Source: Chrysaora quinquecirrha
Lineage: Eukaryota > Cnidaria > Scyphozoa > Semaeostomeae > Pelagiidae
Assembly (NCBI GenBank): GCA_014526335.1
Contig: JACTAT010000029.1
Span: 3,852,105 to 3,916,104 of the forward strand
DNA length: 64,000 nt
Direction: 5' to 3'
Shown here: in pieces, positions 55,101 through 63,818 of the stretch
How the letters are laid out: the number at the start of each line of letters is the position of its first letter
Numbering within the stretch: position 1 is the first letter of the stretch
Program-made: the position numbers and the translations under genes
Notes under the pieces: model-generated
Seen by the model: only the letters and a program-made list of their open reading frames with translations
Database searches by the model: none
What the model was told of the DNA's origin: nothing

Positions 55101-58100
55101 TTTTGCTCAAAGCGCTAACACATTATTCTAGCCATAAGTTGCTTATCCAAACCAAAGATTACGGACACTTTGAAAAGATTTCTAAGCCGCTGTTTAGATG
55201 AACCGTTTCTTCTGTCATGCTTATCAAAATACGCGAAAACCAAATGATACAGTAGCTGCTTTCAAACAATAGATTCTTGCAGGTGCAGGTGTAAAACAGT
55301 TTGACCATTGGAGATGGGGGACTCGAAATCTCGTTTTTTTACTAGAAAAGCAGGTAGTAGCAATTTTTCATCAGAACCTCAATAGTTCTTAAGTTATTTT
55401 ACGAATTTTCAGTCTCGAGTTCCTTACAAAGAAGTCCCTTGTTAAGAAAAAAAACGTGCATACCGATACCAGTATAATTTTGTTTAAATTAGGGTCTCCG
55501 GTCAAGTATGCCATTCAAAAAAAATCGGAAAAAATAGTTATATTTTGAAGCTCGGATGACACGTCCCTAACGAAATTTGGTCAAGTGACCCTCCCCCCGA
55601 GTTTATATCATGATCATTGCTTTAATTCAAAGTGAAACATTTTCTCAATCTACTTTGGCATTAACAGAGGCTGAGTTTGGATTCCATCAAAACGATGGAA
55701 ACGACACTATTGCTACTTATCTGTATTCTTGCTATTTCGGGACTGCTTGGTCTGGTTACAAACATAATTCAGATTGCATTGATTTTCCATCAGAAGAAGC
55801 ATAAGAGCTCGGTGTTTGGTCTTACAATAACCAGTTTAACAATTGCAGATATAATGGTTTCCATTGTGCTTTTGGTGAGAGCAGCAGCATTAGGCTATAT
55901 TACCAAGCAATATGCTGTTGCTAATTTTATTTTGAACTACATAAGTATTGGTATTTTCTTCTCGTTTACGTCATCTTTTGTCACGTTTCTTACATTGCTG
56001 TTTTGCGACTTATAGCAACGGTATACCCGCTACGAACCCAATATATCATAACGCGAAGTAGATGCTATATCGTTTTAGCTTCACTATGGGTGTTTTCAGT
56101 GACTATTTCCAGCATAGCTTTTAAATTTCTTGGTATCTATGTATTAAGCTGGCTTGCGTTTGCAAGCACCGTCACATTGGTAGTTTCCTATGCGTTTATT
56201 TGCTACAAAATCATGAGCAGATATAACGACAATATCGGTGCTAATATTCAACAACAACGCCAAAATGAGGACAAAAGAATTCTGGTGTACTCAATTACTG
56301 TTACAGTCATTTTCATCGTCTGCATCTCAATAGAATCACTCAGCATTAGCAAATACGTCACATTAAACTTCTACGTGAGACTTTTTGGGACTATTCTTTA
56401 CGCAATGAACCCGTTTCTTGATGCCATTCTATACTTCCTTTTCAACCACTGCCGCCAGTCAAGAAGAGCTGTGGTGCATAATTTCAACCCACAGGAAAAC
56501 GTGAGGACACAAGCGAACTCGGATCAATCAGAAACTACTCGACTGTAAATGTGTTTGGGATTTGTTCAAAGGAGGAGTATACTGTCGGTGGCCCACGTGT
56601 GCACATGAAATTCAAAACGGCATTGAAGGTGCTCTGGCGTCGTGGTATAATCCAGCTGACTCGTGGTGGATTTCTTGACTTTAATTTCAGTTGACCTTCA
56701 ATCTCTTCTGGCAATGTATTAATTTTCAGGAAAAAGATTTCTAGAGTTTCGTATAGGAACTTGCCACTTGTTTAAGCCGAAACGAGGCTACGAAAAAACC
56801 GAAACCGACTAGGGAAAGTAGACTGATTACCTGAGCCCAAGTTATCGCTCATGAGACCGAGGCTAGCACTAAAAGGAGATCGCTCAAACTGGTAGTTTGA
56901 GCGTCCAGCAATTCAATTCAATAGCGAAACTACGACTCAGGTAATCTGTCTATAGGGAAAGATTAGGTTCTTTGTTGGTCAAAACGCTAAACGTGCCACC
57001 TAGTTTTTCCAAACCCAAACCATGTCTACCCCTTAATTTTGTTACTCGGATAGATCCATGCATAAAAAGGATTTTCTAACTATTTGCAGCAATATATTAA
57101 ATTTGAAGATCTACACTTCTCTGAAGCGCGATCAACAACAACAACAAATTTGAAGCAAGTAACTATATGTTGAACGTCAAGACAAATGCGTCTAATTACC
57201 TTCAAGTCACTGTCATGATAAATTTGCTGTATTCTACCAACTTTTCCGAGAGTCTAATAAGGAAGAATTGGATACCATTAGCTTTATTTGGACTGGGCAA
57301 TTCAGCATCCTCGGAGTGAGGTAGAGCTAGGCTGCCTATTATGAATGGCTCAATTTGTCAAACAATAACTTTAAGGCGGGTTTGTTTCTAAAAACTGCGG
57401 GAAACATCCCGGTACATTTCAGGATCAAGAAATTAGAAGACAGCCCTAAGAAATTAAGGCCCTCGCCAAACGATCCAACATTGTTGATCAAACATTTCAG
57501 ATTTGCTTGTCAAGCAAAATGTTTGAACGTTTGACCACGTCCAAAAACATTGCTCGTCCAAGATTTTTGCGTGCGTCAGGCAAAAATGTTTTTGAAATTT
57601 TCAAAACATCACACCACAATTTTTGCTTATGTTTGATTGTCCAACAATGTTTGATCGTTTTGCCGCGTTTTCAACATTGCTTGTCAAACATTTCTTTTGT
57701 TTTTGACCATCTGCAACAACTTGCAATATTTCACCACCTAGCAGCAACATTTCTTATCAACAAAGCGTTCGTGCTTGTGTATTAGAAATAACATCGTTGT
57801 TGGACAGCAATGTTTTGGTCGTGGCCAAACGGTCAAACATTTGTTGTAAAGCAAATTTGAAATGTTGGACCAACAATGTTTGATCGTTTTGCCGCCTTTT
57901 CAACATTGCTTGTCAAACATTTCTTTTGTTTTTGACAATCTGCAACAACTTGCAATATTTCACCACCTAGCAGCAACATTTCTTATCAACAAAGCGTTCG
58001 TGCTTGTGTATTAGAAATAACACCGTTGTTGGACAGCAATGTTTTGGTCGTGGCCAAACGGTCAAACATTTGTTGTAAAGCAAATTTGAAATGTTGGACC

Positions 58101-61022
58101 AACAATGTTGGATCGTTTGGTCACGGCCTAAGACATAGATTCACTTGCATTACCAATGCATACATTAGTGCTTTTTTCCTTGTAATGTAATTATTAATGC
58201 TGAATGGGTATTTACAAAGATGAATAAAAAATATCATTAAACCTACCGGAATCATTGCTTCGGACCATTCTCCATGACCTCTTTGCAGAACTTTCACCCT
58301 TTCTACGTCACTTGAAATCTGAACAACATCACCAACTTGAAATTGAGGTGTTTCAGCCAAGGCTTGGTTCGAGCCGTTCGGCGATGGTAAGAAAATATTT
58401 GCCATTGCCGCTCCAGCGCCAGCATCTAAGTCAGAGGACGTACTCTGTGGGCGTTCAAGGTGAGAATCAGACGGGTCGACTCTAGTCAGCACAGCAGGGT
58501 TGAATGTCCACCTGAAAACAGTAAAATATATGACACAGAATAAGTGATCATGTTTTGCTTTCAAAACAGAAGAAAGAGGATTGAGATACAGATGATCGTG
58601 TGAATATATTTGTCATGAATGGCGAACACATTGGATAGATTTTTCCACAAGTGGCATACCACAATAGATGGGGTTCGAACCTGGACTGCATGACAGCCAA
58701 CGACGTTTCCACTGAGCTATAGAGCTCAATGAAATCGCTGAGTAACTCTCCAAGTCATACAGATACAGCCCAAAGCTCTCCTCCAGTTTGACTTTTTTGT
58801 TTTGGCTATGTTGAGCCTTTTTCAGCACCATACATATTTGTATTTATTTGTCATGAATGGCGAACACATAGGATAGGTTTTCCACAAGTGGCATACCACA
58901 ATAGATGGGATTCAAACCTGGACTGCATGACCAGAGAGCCAACGACGTTTGCACTGAGCTATAGAGCTCAATGAAATCGCTGAGTAACTCGATGATCGTG
59001 TGAATATAGAGAAACGCCATCTTGCACAGATAAGGCATTGGAACCTCAAAATAGCGACTAACAGCGGAAACAACGTAGGGGATACTTAAAAGCTTTTTTG
59101 TCTGACACTTCTCTGAGTATAAACGTCCGAAACAGACCGAAACAGCTGACAAAGGCCAAATTTATATCCAGATACGGATCGAAGAGCAACAATCAGAAAG
59201 TAGGCTAGATTGGCGTTGCGCTTTAAACGCCATTCAACAGCGGGATACAGCAGGAAGACCAACTGAATTAATCGAAGAGTCTAAGTGAGACAACGAAATA
59301 GTTCTATCTAAACGGAACCGGCGTTTGGGTTTTGATGAAGACAGATCCAAAACGCCTTTAACGAAACAAAGATCTCGCTCTACCAATTTTTCTAAAACAT
59401 TGGAAACTCCAGAAACAGATTCCTCTCACGCCGCAAACCTTGCAAAAAGCAGCAGGTTTCTACCAACAAATTTGTTCTCCCACTGTATACTAAGAGCTGA
59501 TTGGTGTTCGAAATACTATACCAATAGACGTTTCCGCAAAAGATGGTGGATTTTCTGCCCTTTGTTTTTTAATTAAGGATTTTCGAAAGGAATTCTGGGA
59601 TTATTTTCTTAGTTACGTACTTCACATAGCTCCAGACGTTGAATTCGTAAATAAGGAAATCATTCCCAGAATTCCCCGTCGAAAATCCTTAATAAAAACA
59701 AAGGACTTACAGAAACGGTCGCCATCTTTTGCGGAAACGTCTATTCAGCATCACTTTTCTGATTGGTGCAATTTGATCCGTCTCTGGTTATAAGTGCTGC
59801 CTTGTTTCTGACGTTCTACTTACTCTTGGGAGTGTCAGAGGAAGCAAGCTTTTAAGCATGTCCAAAGATGCTTTTTTCTTGCAAATTTTTAAAAATTCGA
59901 TAGCTTTCAAGGCTTTCAGTGTTAGGCGAACACGTCTGTCCCGTTTTCATTCCATTTCCTTCTAATCTGAAAAGGGTCTTAATGCCCATGTCAGAATGAA
60001 ACGTAATCAAAGTCAAGTCCACACGTACCTAGTGCCTTGTGGGTATGTTACAATGACATCATGATCTTCATCAAAGCCTGCAACAGTGCCAACATTGCAT
60101 AGAGCCTTTTAGAAGAGAAAATCACAATTTAATGTCATCTTAAATACAATGGCTGAAAGCAGTAAGACAGTAAAAGTTTCTTGAAATTTTCAGATGTAGA
60201 GTACTGAAAGTTTCTTAAAAGCTTCCTGAATATCCATATTGGAAGCATAGTTATTCTATCTGAATGATGTTCCAAATCCATTTCTCGATCGTATTTAAAT
60301 GCATATGGGTTTCTTGTTTGTCTGCTTGTTACAGAATAATTAATTGCAGACGTAAAAAACTTCCAGTACTGGAATTTCTTATATTTTTTGGCCATTCGAG
60401 AGTCTGGGTTTCTTATAATGAGTCTCTTATAAAAAATGCGTGCAATTGCGAAGTTAGGAGTTTGAAATGTATTTATTTAAAGAATAAAAGTTGTTGCTAA
60501 AGAGGCCGTTTAAAGCTGTTACCTTACCATGGACAAACATGCTTGGAATAAACTATAGCTAAATCAATTTCTATTCCTATAACCTACTAACGAGTAAACT
60601 CACTACACGAGTCGTAGTTATCGCTATTGAATTGAATTGCTGGACGCTCAAACTTACTGAAGCGAACAACAACAACATCAATTCAATTCAATGTTAGAGA
60701 AGGTTAGGGACTTGGGAAGCAAGTAAAACTAACGCGTACGTCATTAACGGACGCTACGAAGAGTTCGGGGCCCGAAAACAAGAGCTTAATGAATAATTTC
60801 CAAACACAACACACTCACTTCATACATGCCATACGTCCAGCCTCCATGTCCTTCTTGCAGGGAGAGTACCACTTCCAAATCGAGGTCGATTTTCACTTTG
60901 TCACCGACATTCCAGTTTGCCGTTGTAACAGATGAGGAGTCTTGTGCAGACATCCCAAGAACAGGGATGTGATCACGGTAGAATGAGTAACCCTTGGTGC
61001 CGCTTAGAATTTTTATGTCGAC
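41433..61022 (-). CDS. MIB1: MIB1 (Mind bomb 1 E3 ubiquitin ligase), 5'-partial
   Basis: RING E3 ligase that ubiquitinates Delta/Jagged so that Notch is activated. Exons, 5' to 3' on the minus strand: 61022-60819, 60105-60029, 58511-58247, 57253-57200, 52684-52609, 51590-51457, 50810-50703, 50130-49933, 48901-48750, 48267-48135, 47895-47809, 47681-47553, 47288-47107, 46609-46414, one of 45605-45527 or 44175-44097, 43111-43025, 42618-42515 and 41573-41433. All phases agree, giving 801 codons plus stop. Human MIB1 is 1006 residues, so about 200 N-terminal residues (MIB/HERC2 and ZZ domains) lie beyond the window. Three RINGs identify MIB1; MIB2 has two. The duplicated second-RING exon is described separately. 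Confidence 0.97.
41621..41849. mobile_element. Iterated-word element with TTAAGGTGCC ends
   Basis: TTAAGGTGCC (41621) is inverted as GGCACCTTAG (to 41850). The interior repeats CGTTTATTAATTTTG and C-runs (41655, 41711, 41757). Lies in the last MIB1 intron. Confidence 0.55.
44097..44175 (-). CDS. MIB1: MIB1 RING 2 exon, proximal copy A
   Basis: 79 bp, phase 0 in and phase 1 out, same protein as copy B ([16 protein letters not shown] then [10 protein letters not shown]). Acceptor CTTCTAG and donor GTGAGT are good. Joined to exon 43025-43111 it completes the RING ([12 protein letters not shown]). Confidence 0.93.
44316..44525. repeat. CAAACATTG-family interspersed repeat
   Basis: From ATTGTTTGTCAAATATTTG to AATGTTTGATCGTCAACC. 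It follows RING 2 copy A in the same place as the copy at 45665 follows copy B, so the pair is probably part of the old duplication. Confidence 0.6.
44763..44870. mobile_element. Short iterated-word element, TATTCTTA word
   Basis: CTACACTCTTTTTTTTATAAG opens it, the word TATTCTTA recurs (44811, 44845, 44856), and GTATTCTTATTTTTT closes it. The outermost right bases are missing, so it seems truncated. Confidence 0.45.
45527..45605 (-). CDS. MIB1: MIB1 RING 2 exon, distal copy B
   Basis: 79 bp encoding [16 protein letters not shown] then [10 protein letters not shown]. Acceptor ATAG and donor GTGAGT are intact. The protein is identical to copy A; the four base differences are all at third positions. 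Because 79 is not a multiple of three, including both copies shifts the frame. Confidence 0.93.
45665..45893. repeat. CAAACATTG-family interspersed repeat
   Basis: From ATTGTTTGTCAAACATATG to AACAATGTTTGATCGAG. The plus ORF here is a shadow. Confidence 0.6.
46414..46609 (-). CDS. MIB1: MIB1 RING 1 exon
   Basis: Encodes [33 protein letters not shown] and [12 protein letters not shown]. The usual Gly in PCGH is Phe here (TTT, PCFH); all zinc ligands are kept. It ends in phase 0, so it can splice to either copy of the RING 2 exon. Confidence 0.95.
46725..46820 (-). mobile_element. tRNA-derived SINE, family B
   Basis: Minus strand: GGTGTCGTAGTCTTATCC (box A-like), box B GGGGTTCAAGCCCC, then AACTAAGGCAACGTCA. 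Resembles the copies at 31.6 and 50.2 kb. It is not an intact tRNA: the acceptor stem does not pair. Confidence 0.65.
47107..52684 (-). CDS. MIB1: MIB1 ankyrin-repeat exons
   Basis: Nine exons encode the end of the second MIB repeat ([12 protein letters not shown], 52609-52684), the LLKKLFESH linker and the ankyrin array. Recognisable repeats: [136 protein letters not shown] and [17 protein letters not shown]. The order matches human MIB1 throughout. Confidence 0.96.
48902..49932. other. MIB1 intron, nothing specific recognised
   Basis: About 1 kb of AT-rich intron without a coding exon. GAAATCCCTAGGAAACCCTTT near 49750 resembles a stretch near 61970, so one unclassified dispersed repeat is probably present. 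Confidence 0.35.
50205..50315 (-). mobile_element. tRNA-derived SINE, family B
   Basis: Minus strand: GGGGTCCTGGCCTAGTCCAG, box B-like GGGGTCTGAGCCCC, then CTACGGTAGCGATGTGGG. More diverged than the 31.6-kb copy. In the MIB1 intron 50131-50702. Confidence 0.6.
51724..52550. repeat. CAAACATTG-family cluster with a 215-bp tandem duplication
   Basis: Begins AAGGCCGTGGCCAAACGATT. A segment starting CCTAAAACTCTG (52117) recurs at 52332, offset 215 bp, with few changes. It ends near TTTGATCGCTAGGAGAGGG. A palindromic element is inserted at 51800. Lies in a MIB1 intron. Confidence 0.75.
51800..51893. mobile_element. 94-bp near-perfect palindromic element inside a repeat
   Basis: The left arm 51800-51833 (CCAGGGGGATGG, then AAGCGGGTTCGCGCATGCTC) is inverted at 51859-51894 with only length changes in the C-run and one base. 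The loop is 25 nt. GTTTGATC at 51792-51799 and 51894-51901 looks like a 7-8-bp target duplication, and CAGGGG ends fit hAT-type MITEs. It interrupts a CAAACATTG-family copy, so it is younger. Confidence 0.8.
54300..55090 (-). mobile_element. LINE reverse-transcriptase fragment (broken)
   Basis: Minus strand, 5' to 3': [20 protein letters not shown] with the catalytic YADD at 55047-55036, then a frame change, [18 protein letters not shown], another change, and the C-terminal frame 54685-54353: [38 protein letters not shown], and [15 protein letters not shown]. This is the end of a Jockey-like non-LTR polymerase with at least two frame breaks. It is 5'-truncated near 55090. Lies in the 4.5-kb MIB1 intron next to the GPCR. 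Confidence 0.85.
55677..56548 (+). pseudogene. Intronless rhodopsin-like GPCR with frameshift
   Basis: A class A receptor in two overlapping frames: 55677-56015 (TM1 with Asn in [12 protein letters not shown]2 with [11 protein letters not shown]3) and 56003-56548 ([13 protein letters not shown]4 with Trp in [11 protein letters not shown]5, TM6, TM7 with [13 protein letters not shown], then a short tail). The frames join at the end of TM3, around 55993-56003, one base short of being in register, and the Asp of the DRY-type motif is not found (Leu-Arg). No Cys at the top of TM3 and a very short second extracellular loop are seen. Otherwise there are no stops. It is antisense within a MIB1 intron. 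It could be a recent pseudogene or an assembly error. Closest to short orphan receptors expanded in cnidarians; ligand unknown. Confidence 0.8.
56625..56690 (+). mobile_element. tRNA-derived SINE head, family B (fragment)
   Basis: GGCGTCGTGGTATAATCCAG and CTGACTCGTGGTGGATTTC match the head of the family B SINE at 31.6 kb. Only the box A side is present. Confidence 0.45.
56761..57075. repeat. Second copy of the 53982-54150 repeat, split by a MITE
   Basis: Segments on both sides of the MITE (TGTTTAAGCCGAAACGAGGC before, AACCCAAACCATGTCTACCC after) align in order with an uninterrupted copy at 53982-54150. The uninterrupted copy is therefore the empty site for the MITE insertion. Confidence 0.9.
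56819..56952. mobile_element. MITE, TAGACT ends, with readable empty site
   Basis: 134 bp; ends TAGACTGATTACCTGAGCCC and its inverted partner ACTCAGGTAATCTGTCTA. TAGGGAAAG flanks both sides (56810-56818 and 56953-56961). The related copy at 53.98 kb has one TAGGGAAAG and no insert. It is in inverse orientation to the 28-kb copies. Confidence 0.93.
57200..61022 (-). CDS. MIB1: MIB1 substrate-binding (REP) exons
   Basis: Exons 60819-61022 ([13 protein letters not shown] ... [14 protein letters not shown]), 60029-60105 ([20 protein letters not shown]), 58247-58511 ([11 protein letters not shown] ... [19 protein letters not shown]) and 57200-57253 ([18 protein letters not shown]) encode the MIB repeat region that binds Notch-ligand tails. 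The 58.2-kb exon carries a Ser/Ala/Gly-rich linker of about 45 residues between WTFNPAVL and the next repeat. Confidence 0.95.
57455..58132. mobile_element. CAAACATTG family: best-preserved copy, with 229-bp tandem unit
   Basis: The ends are inverted: AAGGCCCTCGCCAAACGATC at the left and the complement of TTAGGCCGTGACCAAACGAT at the right, with similarity extending about 50 bp inwards. A 229-bp unit beginning CAACAATGTTTGATCG is repeated at 57642 and 57871. This defines the family as a terminal-inverted-repeat MITE. It is in the MIB1 intron 57254-58246. Confidence 0.75.
58609..58990 (-). mobile_element. SINE family A dimer with 18-bp target duplication
   Basis: Two tRNA-derived SINE units read on the minus strand. 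The unit nearer 58.7 kb has box A ATAGCTCAGTGG and box B GGTTCGAACCCC; the unit near 58.95 kb has ATAGCTCAGTGC and GGTTTGAATCCC. Both have ATCTATTGTGGTATGCCAC and a TGACAAATA tail. The pair is flanked by GATGATCGTGTGAATATA at 58591-58608 and 58991-59008, so the two units appear to have inserted as one dimer. Confidence 0.85.
59523..59745. mobile_element. Palindromic MITE, GACGTTTCCGCAAAAGATGG ends
   Basis: Arms of about 95 bp are inverted around 59615-59640: GACGTTTCCGCAAAAGATGG at left and CCATCTTTTGCGGAAACGTC at right, with TTAAGGATTTTCG and GAATTCTGGGA shared within. A diverged copy is at 12.36 kb. Confidence 0.8.
60165..60450. mobile_element. Iterated-word element, TTTCTTA word, left end lost
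   Basis: GTTTCTTGAAATTTTC, AAGTTTCTTAAAAG, TTTCTTATA and GGGTTTCTTATAATG recur, and the right end is TCTTATAAAAAATGCGTGCA. Same design as the 36-kb element. No left terminus found. Confidence 0.45.
60597..60730. mobile_element. Diverged MITE related to the 12.2-kb copy
   Basis: ACGAGTCGTAGTTATCGC at left and GGGACTTGGGAAGCAAGT at right; the interior shares GAATTGAATTGCTGGACG with the 12.2-kb copy. A further fragment lies near 47330-47430. Confidence 0.55.
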
Positions 61023-63395
61023 CTAAAAAAATCAAAACCCAGTTAATATCTGTTTGATAGTTTGATTCTGATAAGAAATCCTAGGGTCATTCCTATATAC
61101 CGGATAGCCATTGGCGCAACGAGATTTTCGTAAACACGGGGTTTTGTTTACATTACGCTGTTAGAGCTGCATTCGATCTCTGACTTCGGTGTGTTACGGG
61201 ACTCGGAACGATAACATCTACTAAACTTAAGAAGGTGCTAGAATTTTTAGAGGGAGAATGAGTCAGTTACACGTGCACAGGACCTTAATACGCGACGCAC
61301 CATGCCACTTTACAGCACATCATGCCAGATTGTCAAAGCTATCCGATGCAAAACACTCCCGATAATGAGCGAGAAAAGCACTTCGCTTTAACCTGTCGTT
61401 AAACTACCGAAAGGGTGATGAAAGACTCCTCTTCTCATCATTACTGACCTATAATGGGGATGCAAAAGCCAGTGCTAGGAATACCTATACAACTTGATCT
61501 TGGGACAAACCTCGCAAAACATTAATTGTCTAAAAATGCCGCCCAAAGGACCACATTTTGTCAAAATAGAATATTACACCTGTTTTAACGCAACAAATGT
61601 GGTCTCGAATTCAGGGATAAAAGCCAAGGTTATAAACATACATACATAGAAACAATGCCCCTTAAGAAATATAACCGCCACTATACAGCCTCACCTGGGA
61701 CCCCGGTGGTACTCTCTCATGTAGGGTGATAGGTATGTGCCCCTCACATATGGATGGGTTTTCTTCTAAAATGCCCTATAATTGAGTCTAATATAAGCCG
61801 AAAATACCTTATAAGTGGGTATAGAATCAAATTTCCTTAACATTTGGTACACAATGCATGCTACCATCAGAAAACTGGGTGACTTAATGTGTGAAACAAA
61901 TACGCGAGGGCGATTCACCCCCTGAAAATATTGTACACCCAAGCTAGAAAACTTCTTGTTTCCACAGAAATCCCTCGGAAATCCTTTTGCTTTCATAAAA
62001 ATCTCGTACACGTACACGCTTTTTAAGAGCAAATTGCCTGTCGACAATACCATAAAAGTGGTATATTCATGCAATTTCAGGGTCAAGTACACCCCTCCCG
62101 GGATCTCGACATTCCATTTGTTTGAGTTTGCATACCTACGTTGCATAACCGTATCTGACAGGTGGAAGTATCTTCCTTTTAAGTTACATAATCGAAACTG
62201 TTAGGTAAGAGTTGCATGTGCGTGGTTGCACCAGTTGCACAATCTAACTTTGTTTGGCTTTCCTTGAGATGCAGAATTTCGCTCCGTTCGGCCTCGTCCG
62301 GACCGCGTCCGCACCTTCTCAATAGGTCTAAATTTAAATGCAATGAGCGGGCATATTGTGAGGGAATACTTTGATTTCAGCGAACAGATTTACAAATGTA
62401 CTGTACTTTGCAAGGATAATGACTCAGTTTGTACGTTACATGATGTTCTCTGTACTGCGAAGAAAAGCAAAAACATAATTGAAAGCTTTTTGTCTGACAC
62501 TCCTCAAAGTACAAACGTCAGAAATAGGCCGAAGCTATGTTCAGAACAAATTACAAATCTAACTTCACTTTTCTCGCTGATGAATTTTGACCAGCATTGA
62601 AACCTGGGCTTATACTCCACGTTAGTCAATTTGTTGTGGCCTGTATCAGACGTTTTACTCGAGGAGTGTAAGACGAAAAGGTTAACGAGTGTGTACCAAG
62701 TTGTTTCTGTTTTCCTTCGCAATAATACTGAAGTTAGAAACGACTGCATAATGCTCTCCACCAGGGAAAAAGAACTTAACTTAGATACACCGATAGAAGG
62801 TAAACAAAATGCATTCATCCCATGTAATGTGTGTGCAGTATGATGGAGAACGTGGAATACGGTGGCGCATACCAGTTCACGAGGCTACCGAGTGTGGCAC
62901 GACCTTATGTAAATGCCTCGGGTTGGCATGCGTGGAGTAATTAAGTCCCGTAAGTTGCGTAATTGTAGCTGTTAGGTAAGCATTGCGTCAAAGGTGGTCT
63001 CACTCCAGAAAATCTGCGTACAATGCCGGGAAAGGAGACAATAGGGGCTTGATAAGGATTTAGCTAAGTTGGTTACCAACATATTGATGGGCTCAGCTGC
63101 TTAACACAAGGACTCTTTAGGATCGGGATTTCGTGCGGTGATTTTAGAATAGTCTGGTGTGGTGTTTCTCTTAGCGTTGCCATAGTGTGTGTCTCCATAT
63201 TCTTTTTTCTGTAAAGAACCAATTCATTTTCCTGCTGTCTCCCAAGTGTTGCTATGGGTTGCTGCGCAGGTTGCTATAGTGAGCACATACTAGAGCGAAT
63301 CACTTGTTTCTAGCCTGCATTGTCTGAATCAGCGTCTGTTTGACTGTTTGATGTGGTGGGTAATGCTATGGACACACTTTTATGTAAGAACAAAC
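61023..63395. other. MIB1 intron or upstream part, no exon recognised
   Basis: Searched on the minus strand for the MIB/HERC2 and ZZ exons that should precede 61022 and found none, so the intron runs past here. A repeat sharing TGTAGGG, GGTATGTGCCC and GGATGGGTTTTC with 42.7 kb covers about 61690-61830. A stretch at 62480-62530 (TTTGTCTGACACTCCTC) resembles 59.1 and 23.9 kb. Confidence 0.5.
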
Positions 63396-63783
63396 TACAC
63401 TTTCTTTTAATAAGCAACCGCTCAATAAGCAACTAGGGCTGAACTGACCTTAACATTAAGCAACTTGAGGGCTCAATTGAACTACTGTAAGCAACTAAGA
63501 AGTCAAACAACCAAGCTTATTCTCTTTCTTGTGTTAGGAAATTGTTCTTCGTTCTTATGTTTTGCATGTTGAAGTTCGTTAGCTAACGTTTTTCCACTTA
63601 CTGTCTCCCAAAATTTATTTTGTAGGCCTAACAGATGACGATTTTTACCCGTGAAGTCAGGGGTGGTTAGTAGGTACAAAAATGTTAAGCAACGTTTAAG
63701 CAACTTTGAGGGCTGAAATGTCTAAAATTTTAAGCAACTTTCAGGGCTGGACGAAAGTCAAGTTGCTTATTAAAAAAAAAGTG
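63396..63783. mobile_element. Iterated-word element, TAAGCAACTTTGAGGG word, between 35-bp direct repeats
   Basis: Inverted ends TACACTTTCTTTTAATAAGC and, on the complement of the right side, CACTTTTTTTTTAATAAGC. Inside, AAGCAACTnnGAGGGCT is repeated (63414-63434, 63459, 63686, 63699, 63732). A 35-bp sequence starting TAATGCTATGGACACAC flanks it on both sides (63361-63395 and 63784-63818), apparently identical. Confidence 0.82.
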
Positions 63784-63818
63784 TAATGCTATGGACACAC
63801 TTTTATGTAAGAACAAAC

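Noticed and set aside
41433..61022. MIB2 instead of MIB1
   Set aside because: Three RING fingers, the [10 protein letters not shown] linkage and the IEKRILLF C terminus match MIB1; MIB2 has two RINGs.
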